64,000 nucleotides of DNA from Paenibacillus mangrovi (GTDB taxonomy: Bacteria > Bacillota > Bacilli > Paenibacillales > Paenibacillaceae). Where the stretch lies: NCBI RefSeq assembly GCF_022898935.1, contig NZ_JALIRP010000006.1, positions 248,001-312,000 on the forward strand. The letters run 5' to 3'. The translations under genes were made by a program, and so were the position numbers. Below the pieces are notes generated by a model. That model made no database searches. It was not told the origin of the DNA and was given only the letters and a program-made list of their open reading frames with translations. Positions 8,991 through 18,239 of the stretch are shown piece by piece; position 1 is the stretch's first letter, and each line of letters begins with the position of its first letter.

Positions 8991-9307
8991 GGCATCAAGC
9001 ATTACATCCTAATGAAAAAGAGGTAACCACACATCCAATGGATACACATGACTGTTCTCTCTAATCTGCACTCCAACATCACAATGTTGTAATCAGGCAG
9101 TCTCTGCGCCAAGCGTAGGGAAGAGGAATAGGATTGCTATGTCTATTTTGGGGGACTCGTGGGCCTTGATCATGGATGCGGAAATGCTTTTTTTCTGCGT
9201 TTTTTTCAAGTGTTTGTTAGCGGAAGTAGTCTTGAGCTTTGGCGTTCAAGGCAGCAGATTCCGCCTGTCCTTATTTCATCATAGGCATCATCTCATTTCG
9301 AACCCCT

Positions 9308-9336
9308 ACCGTAGGCCGTCTGCCTGCGGTTTTTTT
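9308..9336 (+). terminator. Internal terminator in the ABC-F leader
   Basis: ACCGTAGGC pairs with GCCTGCGGT (one G-T pair) around CGTCT and is followed by seven T's. It lies 250 bases before the ABC-F start, so it would truncate the leader unless read-through is induced. Confidence 0.75.
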
Positions 9337-9380
9337 AGATATAAGGAAGTATAAACTTCGAAGAGATCACATCCTTATAT

Positions 9381-9563
9381 CGCAAGAAAAACTTCCGCTA
9401 TACGCGGTCTGTCTTCTGTGAACGTACGTCGATAGATGTTTTTCTTAAGATTATAGAATCTACAAAATTTCAGCGGAGCTGAACCATTCTATAATCGCAA
9501 GAAAAACTACATTCAAAAGCGGTCTGTCTTCTGTGAACGTACGTCGATAGATGTTTTTCTTAA
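9381..9563 (+). repeat. Bipartite hairpin repeat element, locus 1 (two copies)
   Basis: Two direct copies (9381-9448 and 9496-9563) share AAGAAAAAC...GTTTTTCTT stem arms and an identical core GCGGTCTGTCTTCT (9404 and 9519) followed by TGTGAACGTACGTCGATA. Between them an 11-bp perfect inverted repeat (GATTATAGAAT at 9449, ATTCTATAATC at 9486) encloses a small TTCAGC/GCTGAA hairpin. The same arrangement occurs at 49184-49335 with different bridge arms. The element does not encode a protein. Confidence 0.9.
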
Positions 9564-9588
9564 TTCTGCTCAAAAGGGTGATGCGTAT

Positions 9589-11430
9589 ATGATGAACATT
9601 GTAAAAACGAAGAATGTTGCCAAAGAATTTAAAGGGAAAACCATCTTTGAAAAGGTGGATTTTGAAATATTTGAAGGAGAAAGGCTTGCTCTGTTCGGTG
9701 TGAACGGGGCGGGAAAAACGACACTGCTGAAGGTGCTGACCGGACAGCTGGCGCCCGACCAAGGAACTGTGGAGCGCGGCTTGCCGCTTGCACAGTGGGG
9801 AATGATGGAGCAGAGCTCTGAGTCATTGCTGTCCCTGACGACGCTTGCTGCGGCCGGCTTCGACAGCGGGGAACTGTGGGAATTGAAGCAGAGAATTAGC
9901 AGGCTGGAAAAAGAGCTCGCGGATCCTGCCGCTTCAGAGAATGGTCGGCTGCTCGAGGCGTATGGCCAAACGATGGAGCGTTATGAACAGCTGGATGGCT
10001 TCCAGTGGGAGGTTGAGGTTGAGAAGGTGCTTACCATGCTGAACATCGGGGAGGAATTATGGCAGGTTCCTTTTGCCGATTTAAGCGGCGGGCAGAAGAC
10101 GAGAGTCAGACTTGCGGCCCTACTCGTTAAGCGTCCGGCATTTCTGCTGCTGGATGAGCCGACAAATCATCTGGACGAGGACAGTATGAACTGGCTAGAA
10201 CAATGGCTGAATCGTTACGAAGGCACCGTGCTGTTCGTGTCTCATGACCGGACCTTCCTGGACCATGTCGCGACGGGGATCTGTGAATTGTCCAGTACCG
10301 GCGTCAAGAAATACAAAGGCAGCTACACGGATTACAAGCGGGAGAAAGAGCGGGAGCTGCGGGAGCAGGAGACGCTCTACAAAAAGCAAAAACAGGCGAA
10401 GGAAGCGTTGGAGGAATCGATCCGGCGTTATCAGGAATGGTTTATCCGCGCCGATGGCTCTGCCCATAAAAACACGGAGACCAAAGCTGCCACTCCTTTT
10501 TATAAAGCGAAGGCGAAGAAAAACATATCCAGATACCATGCCAAGCAGAAGGAACTGGAGCGGCTAGAGCAGGAAAGCGTGCAGAAGCCGCGCGAGGCCG
10601 CCAAAATTAGCATGCAGCTGGGAGATGGAGGTTTTGCGGCCCGAGTCCTCCTGCGTCTGGAACAAATATCGTTCGCTTATGAAGAGATGGAGCTGTTCGA
10701 GGGACTCGATTTATTGTTATCCCGGGGAGACCGGATGGCGCTTAGAGGACCTAACGGAAGCGGCAAATCAACGCTGCTGAAGCTGGTTCTCGGCGAACTT
10801 GAGCCGGACCAAGGCAGGATTTGGGTTCATCCGGGCGTAAGCACGGGGTACTTTTCACAGGAGCTTGAAGGCTTAAGGGAGGATGAGACGCTGCTGGACA
10901 GCCTGCTTCGCCTGCCTGATATGACAGAGACGAATGCGCGCACGATCCTGGGCTGCTTCCTTTTTTCCAGAGAGGATGTGTTTAAGCGCATCGGCGATCT
11001 CAGCATGGGCGAGAAATGCCGGGCAGCGTTCGTGCAGCTCTATTTCAGTGGTGCCAATCTGCTGGTACTGGATGAGCCGACGAACTATCTCGATATTTCG
11101 ACCCGCGAGGTCGTGGAGGAAGCGCTAGCTGCATATCCAGGGGCTCTGATGGTGGTTTCTCATGACCGCATGCTCGTCCGCAAGCTGGCCAACCGGCTCC
11201 TGACGCTTTCCCCGGAGAAAGAGCCGGAGGTGTTTGAAGGCACGGTGGAGGAAGAAGAGGAACGTTTGGCGAGGCATGGCGGCGTAATCAAGGAGGAAAC
11301 GGACCGGGAGAACCGGAGGCTTGCGATGGAATGGGAAGTGGCAAGGCTGCTCGGCATCGAGGATCCGGAAGGTAGCGAGGAGCGCATTCGGGAAATTCGG
11401 CTGCTTCGCAAAGAATTGGAGAGCCTGTAA
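9589..11430 (+). CDS. ABC-F family ATPase, probable ribosome-protection or translation factor
   Basis: 613 residues with two ABC ATPase domains and no membrane segments, which defines ABC-F. Domain 1 has GVNGAGKTT (about 37-45), LSGGQKTRVRLA and LLLDEPTNHLD. Domain 2 has GPNGSGKST (about 387), LSMGEKCRAAF and LVLDEPTNYLD. The interdomain linker (about 245-345) is long, charged and helical, as in members that reach the peptidyl-transferase centre. A C-terminal acidic/basic coiled extension of about 60 residues follows. ABC-F proteins bind the ribosomal E site; some give macrolide, lincosamide, pleuromutilin or streptogramin resistance. The long attenuator-like leader favours the antibiotic-inducible type, but the drug cannot be read from the sequence. 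Confidence 0.88.
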   Translation: MMNIVKTKNVAKEFKGKTIFEKVDFEIFEGERLALFGVNGAGKTTLLKVLTGQLAPDQGTVERGLPLAQWGMMEQSSESLLSLTTLAAAGFDSGELWELKQRISRLEKELADPAASENGRLLEAYGQTMERYEQLDGFQWEVEVEKVLTMLNIGEELWQVPFADLSGGQKTRVRLAALLVKRPAFLLLDEPTNHLDEDSMNWLEQWLNRYEGTVLFVSHDRTFLDHVATGICELSSTGVKKYKGSYTDYKREKERELREQETLYKKQKQAKEALEESIRRYQEWFIRADGSAHKNTETKAATPFYKAKAKKNISRYHAKQKELERLEQESVQKPREAAKISMQLGDGGFAARVLLRLEQISFAYEEMELFEGLDLLLSRGDRMALRGPNGSGKSTLLKLVLGELEPDQGRIWVHPGVSTGYFSQELEGLREDETLLDSLLRLPDMTETNARTILGCFLFSREDVFKRIGDLSMGEKCRAAFVQLYFSGANLLVLDEPTNYLDISTREVVEEALAAYPGALMVVSHDRMLVRKLANRLLTLSPEKEPEVFEGTVEEEEERLARHGGVIKEETDRENRRLAMEWEVARLLGIEDPEGSEERIREIRLLRKELESL

Positions 11431-11488
11431 ACATCCGGCAAACAAACCATGGATGACTTGCCAGAGCCGCCTTTTTTACTTATAATAG

Positions 11489-11517
11489 TTGACTATAGTG
11501 TGCAACATGAATATAAC
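11489..11517 (+). promoter_or_regulatory. pheST promoter
   Basis: TTGACT and TATAAC with a 17-base spacer, directly upstream of the T-box leader. Confidence 0.85.
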
Positions 11518-11523
11518 GTCATA

Positions 11524-11834
11524 TGATGTGCTTCAATCAACAATTCAAATGCCATGATGGAGACAAGTAAGCAGTGCCACTTTACAGGGAGGAGACGCCG
11601 TAGATTGAGAGCGTTTCTACAGTAACAGGCTGCCGAAATTCCCTCCGGAGCAGTTCCCTGAACCTTTTGTCCGAACGATCGGCAGGTGGCAGTAGGGGAT
11701 ACCGGTCTTCGTACCGTTACAACGATCAAAGTGAGAGCAGGCTTCGTTTGCCCGGCACCGGGCGGCATGCTGTTCTAACAAGGGTGGTACCACGGTCTTT
11801 TCGTCCCTTTCCGGGAGAAAAGGCCTTTTTTGTT
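11524..11834 (+). ncRNA. T-box leader of pheST
   Basis: A ~310-nt leader between the promoter and pheS. It holds the conserved T-box sequence AGGGTGGTACCACGG (11781-11795) that pairs with uncharged tRNA acceptor ends. A terminator follows whose stem is GGTCTTTTC/GAAAAGGCC, with a T-run ending near 11832. Upstream lie the stem I and AG-box-type segments; I could not fix the Phe specifier codon with certainty (a TTC lies in the 11650 region). Uncharged tRNA-Phe should favour the antiterminator and raise pheST expression. Confidence 0.92.
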
Positions 11835-11908
11835 TTTCATTGGATCGCTTCCAACAGCCGGGGAGACGATTATGGGTACGTTTTATTTTGAGAAGGAGGC
11901 AGGAAGAG

Positions 11909-12943
11909 ATGAAGGAAAAACTCGAAGCGCTGCGGCAGGAGGCACTAGATCAGCTGCAGGGAGTAGAGGATGTGCAGCAGCTGAACGATCTGCGCGTCAA
12001 ATATTTGGGCAAAAAGGGTGCGCTGACTGAAATTTTGCGGGGCATGGGCGCATTGAGCGCAGAAGAACGTCCGGTCATCGGTCAGGTTGCCAATGAGGTG
12101 CGCGGTGCCATCGAAGAGGTGATCGAATCCAAGCAGGAAGCATTCCAGAAGGCCGAAACCGAGAAGCGCCTGCAGGCGGAAAAAATCGACGTGACGCTGC
12201 CAGGACGCAAAATGACGCAAGGCGGCATTCATCCGCTGAACAAGGTCATTGAGGAGATCGAAGAAATTTTCATCGGAATGGGCTATCATATTGCCGAAGG
12301 TCCCGAAGTGGAAACGGATTATTACAACTTCGAAGCGCTGAATTTGCCGAAGAACCATCCGGCTCGCGATATGCAGGATACCTTCTATATCACGGAAGAG
12401 CTGCTCATGCGTACGCAGACTTCCCCGGTGCAAATCCGCACGATGGAAAAAATGCAGGGCGAAGTGCCTGTTAAAATCATCTGCCCGGGCAAAGTATACC
12501 GCCGTGATGATGATGATGCCACGCATTCTTTCCAGTTCAACCAGATTGAAGGCCTCGTCATCGGCGAAAATATCCGCATGAGCGATCTGAAAGGCACGCT
12601 GCTGCAATTCGTTCAGGAAATGTTCGGTCCGAGCACCCAAATTCGTCTCCGTCCAAGCTTCTTCCCGTTCACGGAGCCAAGTGCGGAAGTAGATGTAACC
12701 TGTGTAAAATGCGGTGGCAGCGGCTGCCGGATGTGCAAGCATACCGGATGGCTGGAAATCTTAGGCTGCGGCATGGTGCATCCGAAGGTACTCGAAATGG
12801 GCGGCTATGATCCGGAAAAATACAGCGGCTTTGCATTCGGCATGGGCGTGGAGCGGATCGCGATTTTGAAATACGGCATTGATGATATTCGTCATTTCTA
12901 TAACAGTGATATGGCATTCTTGAAGCAGTTTGCCCGCAAGTAA
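11909..12943 (+). CDS. pheS: Phenylalanyl-tRNA synthetase alpha subunit
   Basis: A 344-residue class II synthetase subunit that charges tRNA-Phe as an (alpha-beta)2 complex. The N-terminal ~90 residues form the tRNA-binding coiled coil. The catalytic domain follows, with [14 protein letters not shown], a motif 2 region ([21 protein letters not shown]) and motif 3 ([13 protein letters not shown]) near the C-terminus. ATG 11909 is preceded by AAGGAGG; the frame extends upstream into the T-box but that part is not coding. It is transcribed with pheT, which starts 48 bases later. Confidence 0.97.
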   Translation: MKEKLEALRQEALDQLQGVEDVQQLNDLRVKYLGKKGALTEILRGMGALSAEERPVIGQVANEVRGAIEEVIESKQEAFQKAETEKRLQAEKIDVTLPGRKMTQGGIHPLNKVIEEIEEIFIGMGYHIAEGPEVETDYYNFEALNLPKNHPARDMQDTFYITEELLMRTQTSPVQIRTMEKMQGEVPVKIICPGKVYRRDDDDATHSFQFNQIEGLVIGENIRMSDLKGTLLQFVQEMFGPSTQIRLRPSFFPFTEPSAEVDVTCVKCGGSGCRMCKHTGWLEILGCGMVHPKVLEMGGYDPEKYSGFAFGMGVERIAILKYGIDDIRHFYNSDMAFLKQFARK

Positions 12944-12991
12944 ACGGATCGGAAGCGCTAAGCGAATAAGGAAAGAAGGAAGGGACCCGGG

Positions 12992-15442
12992 ATGAAAGTA
13001 TCAACAGAATGGTTAGCGGACTATGTGTCGCTTGAAAATGTGGCAGCCGAGGAACTGGCTGAGCAAATTACGCGTGCGGGAATCGAAATCGACGAGATTG
13101 AAAACCGCAACAAAGGAATTACCAAAGTCGTTGTCGGCTATGTGAAAAGTAAAGAAAAGCATCCGGATGCGGATAAGCTTAACATTTGCATCGTGGACGC
13201 CGGTCAGGAAGAAGAGCTTCAAATTGTCTGTGGCGCCAAAAACGTAGATGCAGGCCAGAAGGTGCCTGTGGCATTGGTGGGAGCGAAGCTTCCTGGTGGT
13301 CTGGATATTAAAAAAGCCAAGCTGCGTGGTGTGCTATCACAAGGCATGATCTGTTCAGCTAAAGAGCTGGGCATGAATGATAAGCTGCTGCCGAAGGAAC
13401 AGCAGGAAGGCATTCTGGTACTGCCGGAATCGACGCAGATCGGTATGCCGATCACGCAGGTGCTGGGTTTGGATGATGAGGTACTGGAATTCGATCTCAC
13501 TCCGAACCGTTCCGACTGTCTGAGCATGATTGGAGCGGCCTATGAGGTTGGAGCCATTCTCGGCCGCGACGTGAAGCTGCCGGTTCCTGAGAAGGAGCTT
13601 GTGGAAGTTAGCGATGCGGCTGCCGACCATATTTCAGTAAAAGTCAGCTCTCCAGAGCATTGCAGCCATTATGCCGCCAGATATATTACTGGCGTCAAAA
13701 TCGGCCCATCTCCGCTGTGGATGCAAAATCGTTTGATGGCTGCAGGCGTGCGTCCAATCAACAATATCGTCGATATTACCAACTATGTGATGCTGGAATA
13801 CGGTCAGCCGCTGCATGCGTTTGACGCAGATCAGCTGACGAACGGAGCTATTGACGTCCGTCTTGCCAAGGAAGGCGAAACCTTGGTAACGCTGGACGGC
13901 CAGGAACGCAAGCTGGAGCCTCACATGCTTCTGATCACCGATGGTGTGAAGCCTGTCGGCCTTGCCGGCGTGATGGGCGGACTCAGCTCCGAAGTGACGG
14001 ACAGCACAGTGAACATCCTGCTGGAATCGGCCAAATTTGATGGCGGCACTGTCCGCAAAACCTCCAGACAGCTTGGACTTCGCTCAGAAGCAAGCCTGCG
14101 TTTTGAGAAGGAAGTAGATCCAAGCGCGATCATTCCGGCTCTGAATCGTGCGGCTGGGCTAATCGCCCGCTATGCAGCTGGAGCCGTCCACAAAGGCATT
14201 GTGGAATCCGGTACTGCTGCTGTGGAAGACAAGGTGATCGTGCTTTCCTTCGACAAGCTGAACCGCTTCCTCGGCACAGATCTGTCGATGCTTGAAGTGA
14301 AAACCATCTTCAGCCGTCTGCACTTCAGCTGTGCTGATACCGCGCAGGGGGTTCTGGAAGTTAAGGTTCCTACGCGCCGCGGCGATATTACGAGTGACGT
14401 GGATCTGATTGAAGAGATCGCCCGCTTGTACGGATATGACAACATTCCGACGACGGCGATCGAGGGACCGACGACTCCGGGCGCGTATACGAAGCCGCAG
14501 GCTATGCGCCGCGATGTACGGAAATTGTTTACGCATGGCGGATGGCAGGAAGTGATTAGCTACTCCTTCACGCATCCGGATCTGACAGCCCTGTTCCCGG
14601 CTCTTACTGAAGGAAGCCATGCCATCAAGCTGGCTATGCCTATGAGCGAGGAGCGCAGCGTGCTTCGCACCAGCATCATTCCGCAACTTCTGGATGTAGC
14701 GGCATACAATGCGAACCGCAAGCAGCATGACCTTGCATTGTTCGAGATAGGCAATGTATTCTATAGTAAAGAGGAGCAGTTGACGGCTCAGCCTAAAGAG
14801 ATTCCGGTATTATCACTTCTGCTATGCGGTAACCGAGGGCAGAAGCAGTGGAATCAAACGCCGGAAGTAGTGGATTTCTTCGATCTGAAAGGTGCCCTGG
14901 AAACCTTAATTGAGTATCTTGGACTTCAGGATTCAGTGAACTATGTGGCCAACCAGCCGCAGGGATACCATCCTGGCCGTTCGGCATCCATATACTTGAC
15001 CAAGGGCGGCGGCGAACAGCTGTTGATCGGCACGCTGGGTCAGGTTCATCCGCAACTGCAACAGGACCGCGGCATCGGTGATGTGTATACAGCGGAAATT
15101 CTGCTTCAGCCGCTTTATGATCATGCAGGCGAAGATATCCGTTACCGCGAGCTTCCTCGCTTCCCGGCTTCCGAGCGTGATATCGCTGTGGTCGTTGACG
15201 AGAGCGTCGAGGCGGGAGCGATGCTGTCCATCATTCGTGAAGCAGCCGGTGAATTGCTGCAGTCCGTCCAAGTATTCGATGTGTTCACAGGCAGCAAGCT
15301 AGGTGAAGGCAAGAAGAGCGTTGCCATTTCCACGGTGTACCGCCATAACGAGCGTACGTTGACGGATGAAGAGGTTTCATCCGCGCATGCAGCCGTTGTC
15401 AGCCAGCTTGAGCAAACTTTTCATGCGGAATTGAGAAAATAG
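12992..15442 (+). CDS. pheT: Phenylalanyl-tRNA synthetase beta subunit
   Basis: 816 residues, the usual length. It has an N-terminal OB-fold tRNA-binding domain (about 40-150). The B3/B4 editing domain follows, with NNIVDITNYVMLEYGQPLHAFD near 265. A B5 domain with PTRRGDITSDVDLIEEIARLYGYDNIP comes next, then the catalytic-like core. The C-terminal FDX-ACB domain (about 720-816) contains RFPASERDIAVVVDE. It forms one transcription unit with pheS under the T-box. Confidence 0.97.
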   Translation: MKVSTEWLADYVSLENVAAEELAEQITRAGIEIDEIENRNKGITKVVVGYVKSKEKHPDADKLNICIVDAGQEEELQIVCGAKNVDAGQKVPVALVGAKLPGGLDIKKAKLRGVLSQGMICSAKELGMNDKLLPKEQQEGILVLPESTQIGMPITQVLGLDDEVLEFDLTPNRSDCLSMIGAAYEVGAILGRDVKLPVPEKELVEVSDAAADHISVKVSSPEHCSHYAARYITGVKIGPSPLWMQNRLMAAGVRPINNIVDITNYVMLEYGQPLHAFDADQLTNGAIDVRLAKEGETLVTLDGQERKLEPHMLLITDGVKPVGLAGVMGGLSSEVTDSTVNILLESAKFDGGTVRKTSRQLGLRSEASLRFEKEVDPSAIIPALNRAAGLIARYAAGAVHKGIVESGTAAVEDKVIVLSFDKLNRFLGTDLSMLEVKTIFSRLHFSCADTAQGVLEVKVPTRRGDITSDVDLIEEIARLYGYDNIPTTAIEGPTTPGAYTKPQAMRRDVRKLFTHGGWQEVISYSFTHPDLTALFPALTEGSHAIKLAMPMSEERSVLRTSIIPQLLDVAAYNANRKQHDLALFEIGNVFYSKEEQLTAQPKEIPVLSLLLCGNRGQKQWNQTPEVVDFFDLKGALETLIEYLGLQDSVNYVANQPQGYHPGRSASIYLTKGGGEQLLIGTLGQVHPQLQQDRGIGDVYTAEILLQPLYDHAGEDIRYRELPRFPASERDIAVVVDESVEAGAMLSIIREAAGELLQSVQVFDVFTGSKLGEGKKSVAISTVYRHNERTLTDEEVSSAHAAVVSQLEQTFHAELRK

Positions 15443-15458
15443 CAGGAATTGAATGAAG

Positions 15459-15501
15459 TCACATCGAATCCATGTACATAATGATTCGATGTGGCTTTTT
15501 T
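15459..15501 (+). terminator. Terminator after pheT
   Basis: Stem CACATCGAATC/GATTCGATGTG around CATGTACATAAT, followed by GC and six T's. Confidence 0.9.
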
Positions 15502-15553
15502 GCGAAAATAACAGACATCTCAGAGTCAACAACATATGAAGGAGGGCACAACT

Positions 15554-18124
15554 GTGACTACACCTGATCGTACACGTGTCACCGTGGAAATCTACGGTAC
15601 TACTTATAAACTGGTAGGCAGCAGTGCCGACTATATGAAAAAGGTTGCCACTTATGTCGATGAGCGAATGAATTTAATATCCAAAAGCCATTCCCGGCTG
15701 GATACGCCTAAGTTGGCCGTATTGGCTGCCGTACATATGGCTGAAGAAGCGATCCAGATGCAGGTTATCCAGAGCGAAGTCAAGATGCTGACCGGGGAGC
15801 GAAGCGAACTGCGGAGTGAGCTGGCGGCGCTTCAGGCATCCCGGGCCGAGCAGCAGGAGCTGTATGCGAAGCTGCAGGAAGAACATGCATCGGGCATGAG
15901 GGAGAAGGAAGAGCTTAGTAAGCAGTGGGGGGCGGAGAAGGCAGCCCTTTTGAAGCAGCTCGAAGATACGAAGGCTTCACTGTCGGGAGAGCTGCAGAAG
16001 ACGCGGACGACTTTGGGGAAGGAACTCGAAGATACCCGTGCTTCGCTGAAAAAGGAAACGGAAATGAAGGAGTCCCTGCAACGTAAGGAGAAGCAGGTCG
16101 CCGAGCAGCAGCAGCGGGACAAGCAGTCGCTCGAGGCACGGCATAAAGCAGCGATTCAGGAGCTTGAACGCGGGCACGCTGCCGCGCTTCAGTCGGCGCA
16201 GCAGAAGCACCAGGAAGTCTTGAAGAATACGGAAGCGAAACATCAGACCGTACTTAAGGAATCGCAGCAGAAATATGAAGCTTCCCAGCAGGACGCTGAG
16301 AAGAAGCATCAGGCAGCACTTGCCGGACTGAACAAGCAGCTGGATGAACTCCGGGGAGGAAGCTCCCAGCTGCAAGGCAAGCTCCGTAGTCTTCAAGAGG
16401 AGCTGCAGCAGGCTAAGAATGCATACGCCAAGCTGCAGGAACAGCATCAGGCAGCTCTGAAGAAGGAGGAAGTCTCCCAGACAGAACTGAAGACGCTAAG
16501 GGAGCAGCAGGTCCGCCTGAACGGACAGATCAGCCGTCTGAAGGAAGAAGCTGCCCATTCGGAAGAGGAACAGCGCCGGATGCAGAAGCTGCTTGAGGAA
16601 TACAGCGCTTCTTCTGCCAAGCAGAAGTCAGAGCTTGAGAAGCTTACGGCTGAGTCAGCTTCCTGGCGCAGCCAGGTGGATAAGCATAAGGAAGAGATCG
16701 GTGAGCTCGAGATGCGCGTGCTTGAAGCGGGAGAACAGAATGATACGCTTGAAGCCGGCATGAAGACGCTCCATGATGAGCTCAGCGTTTTGAAGGATCA
16801 AGCAGAAGCAGAGACGACGAGAGCCGCTGCCGCGGAGCAAAAATCTGTGGAGCTGCAGCAAAAGTTCGAAGAACAGCAGCAGCTGATTGATTCGCAGAGC
16901 AAGAAGCTTGAAGATCTGGATGAGACGCTGCAGCTGCAGGAGCTTTCGATTGAAGAACAGAAGGAACTTCTCGTCGAGAAGGAAAAGCAGCTGCGGGAGT
17001 ATGAGGCCGCACTCGAGTCGAATGAGGCGACGGTACAGCAGCTACAGCAGTCCTTGAAGGAGAAGGGGAACCGTCAACGACAGCTTGAGCAGGCATTAGA
17101 GGCAAGTGGAGTACAACATCTCGAGTTGCAGCAGACGCTAGAGGCAAGCGAATTGAAATCTCTGGAGCTTCAGCAGACGTTAGACGCAGCCGAATCCCAG
17201 TATCAGGAGCTTCAGCAGGCAGCAGAGCAGAAAGAATCGCATCTCCTGAATCTTCAGAAGTCTATGGAAGAGAAAGAAGAGCTGTACCGGAAGCTGCAGC
17301 GGCAGCATGGTGAGATCCTGCAGCAGCATGAGGTGCTGAAAGATCAATATGACTTGCATATGCTGGAGCATGAAGAACTGCAGGGCAGCATCGCGGAAAG
17401 CAGCCGGAAATACGAACAGCTGAGCGCGGAGCTTGCGGAGCGTGAATCGGCTTATCAGGAAGCCAAACGCCAGTTCAAGGAATCCGAACAAAAATATTCC
17501 GATATGGACCGGCTCTATCAAGAGCAGGTAAAACAATACGAACACTTGAAAGAGCAGTATCATGGTCTGCAAAAGCAGTATGATGAGCTTCAGCAGAAGG
17601 GCAGCGATATGAAACGTCAGCAGGAGGACGCTGAACTTGAGTACCTGATGGTACTGGAGGAGAAGGAGCATGCACTGCGGAAGGTGAATGAACTGGCCCG
17701 GATGCTGGATGAAGCTGCAGGCCGAGAGAATGAACAGCGTGAGCTGTTGCGCGAAAGCGAGCTTTCGATGCAGACCTACCAGGAAAAGCTGGAGGAAATG
17801 ATGAACCGCCAGGACAACTGGAGCAGCAGGGAGCAGCAGCTTCATGACGAGCTGGAGGAATGGAGACGCCAAATTGCTGCAGGTGAGGACCAGCTGGGCA
17901 AGCTGCAAAGCGAGAAGGAGCAAGCGGCTGCTGAGCTTCGCGAGGTCGGCGAGAATTTCGAGCTGATAGCGCATCAATACCGATTGCTGCAGGCGGAGCT
18001 TGAGATCCAGCAGGAGAAGACGGATAAGCTGCAGGAAGAACACAGCCAGCTCCAAGATGAGTATTCCAAGCTTCAAACGGAGTACAACGAATGGATCGAA
18101 TTGATTGAACAGGATCAAAGCTGA
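15554..18124 (+). CDS. zapA: Giant ZapA-like protein: ZapA domain fused to a ~760-residue coiled coil
   Basis: About 856 residues. The first ~90 look like a complete ZapA, the FtsZ-ring-associated protein: RVTVEIYGTTYKLVG near the start, then a helix with YMKKVATYVDERMN and LAVLAAVHMAEEA. The rest is almost uninterrupted Glu/Gln/Lys/Leu-rich coiled coil without membrane segments. Part of it (about 509-560) is built of 14-residue repeats of the type LELQQTLEASELKS. Ordinary ZapA is only 85-110 residues. The GTG at 15554 is chosen because GGAGGG lies 7 bases before it; an ATG at 15536 overlaps that site. In Bacillus zapA also lies near pheST and mutS2, which supports the identity. Its likely role is at the division ring, perhaps as a long spacer or scaffold. 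Confidence 0.85.
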   Translation: MTTPDRTRVTVEIYGTTYKLVGSSADYMKKVATYVDERMNLISKSHSRLDTPKLAVLAAVHMAEEAIQMQVIQSEVKMLTGERSELRSELAALQASRAEQQELYAKLQEEHASGMREKEELSKQWGAEKAALLKQLEDTKASLSGELQKTRTTLGKELEDTRASLKKETEMKESLQRKEKQVAEQQQRDKQSLEARHKAAIQELERGHAAALQSAQQKHQEVLKNTEAKHQTVLKESQQKYEASQQDAEKKHQAALAGLNKQLDELRGGSSQLQGKLRSLQEELQQAKNAYAKLQEQHQAALKKEEVSQTELKTLREQQVRLNGQISRLKEEAAHSEEEQRRMQKLLEEYSASSAKQKSELEKLTAESASWRSQVDKHKEEIGELEMRVLEAGEQNDTLEAGMKTLHDELSVLKDQAEAETTRAAAAEQKSVELQQKFEEQQQLIDSQSKKLEDLDETLQLQELSIEEQKELLVEKEKQLREYEAALESNEATVQQLQQSLKEKGNRQRQLEQALEASGVQHLELQQTLEASELKSLELQQTLDAAESQYQELQQAAEQKESHLLNLQKSMEEKEELYRKLQRQHGEILQQHEVLKDQYDLHMLEHEELQGSIAESSRKYEQLSAELAERESAYQEAKRQFKESEQKYSDMDRLYQEQVKQYEHLKEQYHGLQKQYDELQQKGSDMKRQQEDAELEYLMVLEEKEHALRKVNELARMLDEAAGRENEQRELLRESELSMQTYQEKLEEMMNRQDNWSSREQQLHDELEEWRRQIAAGEDQLGKLQSEKEQAAAELREVGENFELIAHQYRLLQAELEIQQEKTDKLQEEHSQLQDEYSKLQTEYNEWIELIEQDQS

Positions 18125-18149
18125 TCGTTGTCTCAGGACAGATTTTAAA

Positions 18150-18218
18150 AAATCCCCTCATAGACCAAAAGGTAGGAACAGATCGGTCGTTCCTTCTTGA
18201 CGGTCTATGAGGGGATTT
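18150..18218 (+). terminator. Long bidirectional hairpin between zapA and the cupredoxin gene
   Basis: A 17-bp perfect stem AAATCCCCTCATAGACC with its complement, containing a second inner hairpin AGGAAC/GTTCCT. It sits between two convergent genes. The closing T-runs are short on both strands, so it may act partly as an RNA-end stabiliser. Confidence 0.8.
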
Positions 18219-18239
18219 GTTGTCTGCCGCGCAGGTGGA

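Larger units (their letters stand above)
8997..9588 (+). promoter_or_regulatory. Long leader of the ABC-F gene with upstream ORFs and attenuator
   Basis: No full gene fits in this ~600-base stretch. It contains an 8-codon ORF (9038-9064, MDTHDCSL) followed at once by a CAACAT/ATGTTG hairpin. A 71-codon ORF (9139-9354) preceded by GAGGAAT follows, and a terminator (9308-9336) lies inside it. Next come two copies of a hairpin element and the ABC-F start. Leaders with short peptides and a conditional terminator are known for antibiotic-resistance ABC-F genes such as vmlR and vga types, so translation-dependent attenuation is a reasonable inference. Confidence 0.55.

Noticed and set aside
17180..18118. 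312-codon Leu-rich antisense frame opposite zapA
   Set aside because: It mirrors the Glu/Gln/Lys codons of the coiled coil (CTT, CTG, TTC runs); the sense frame has a start site and a ZapA domain.
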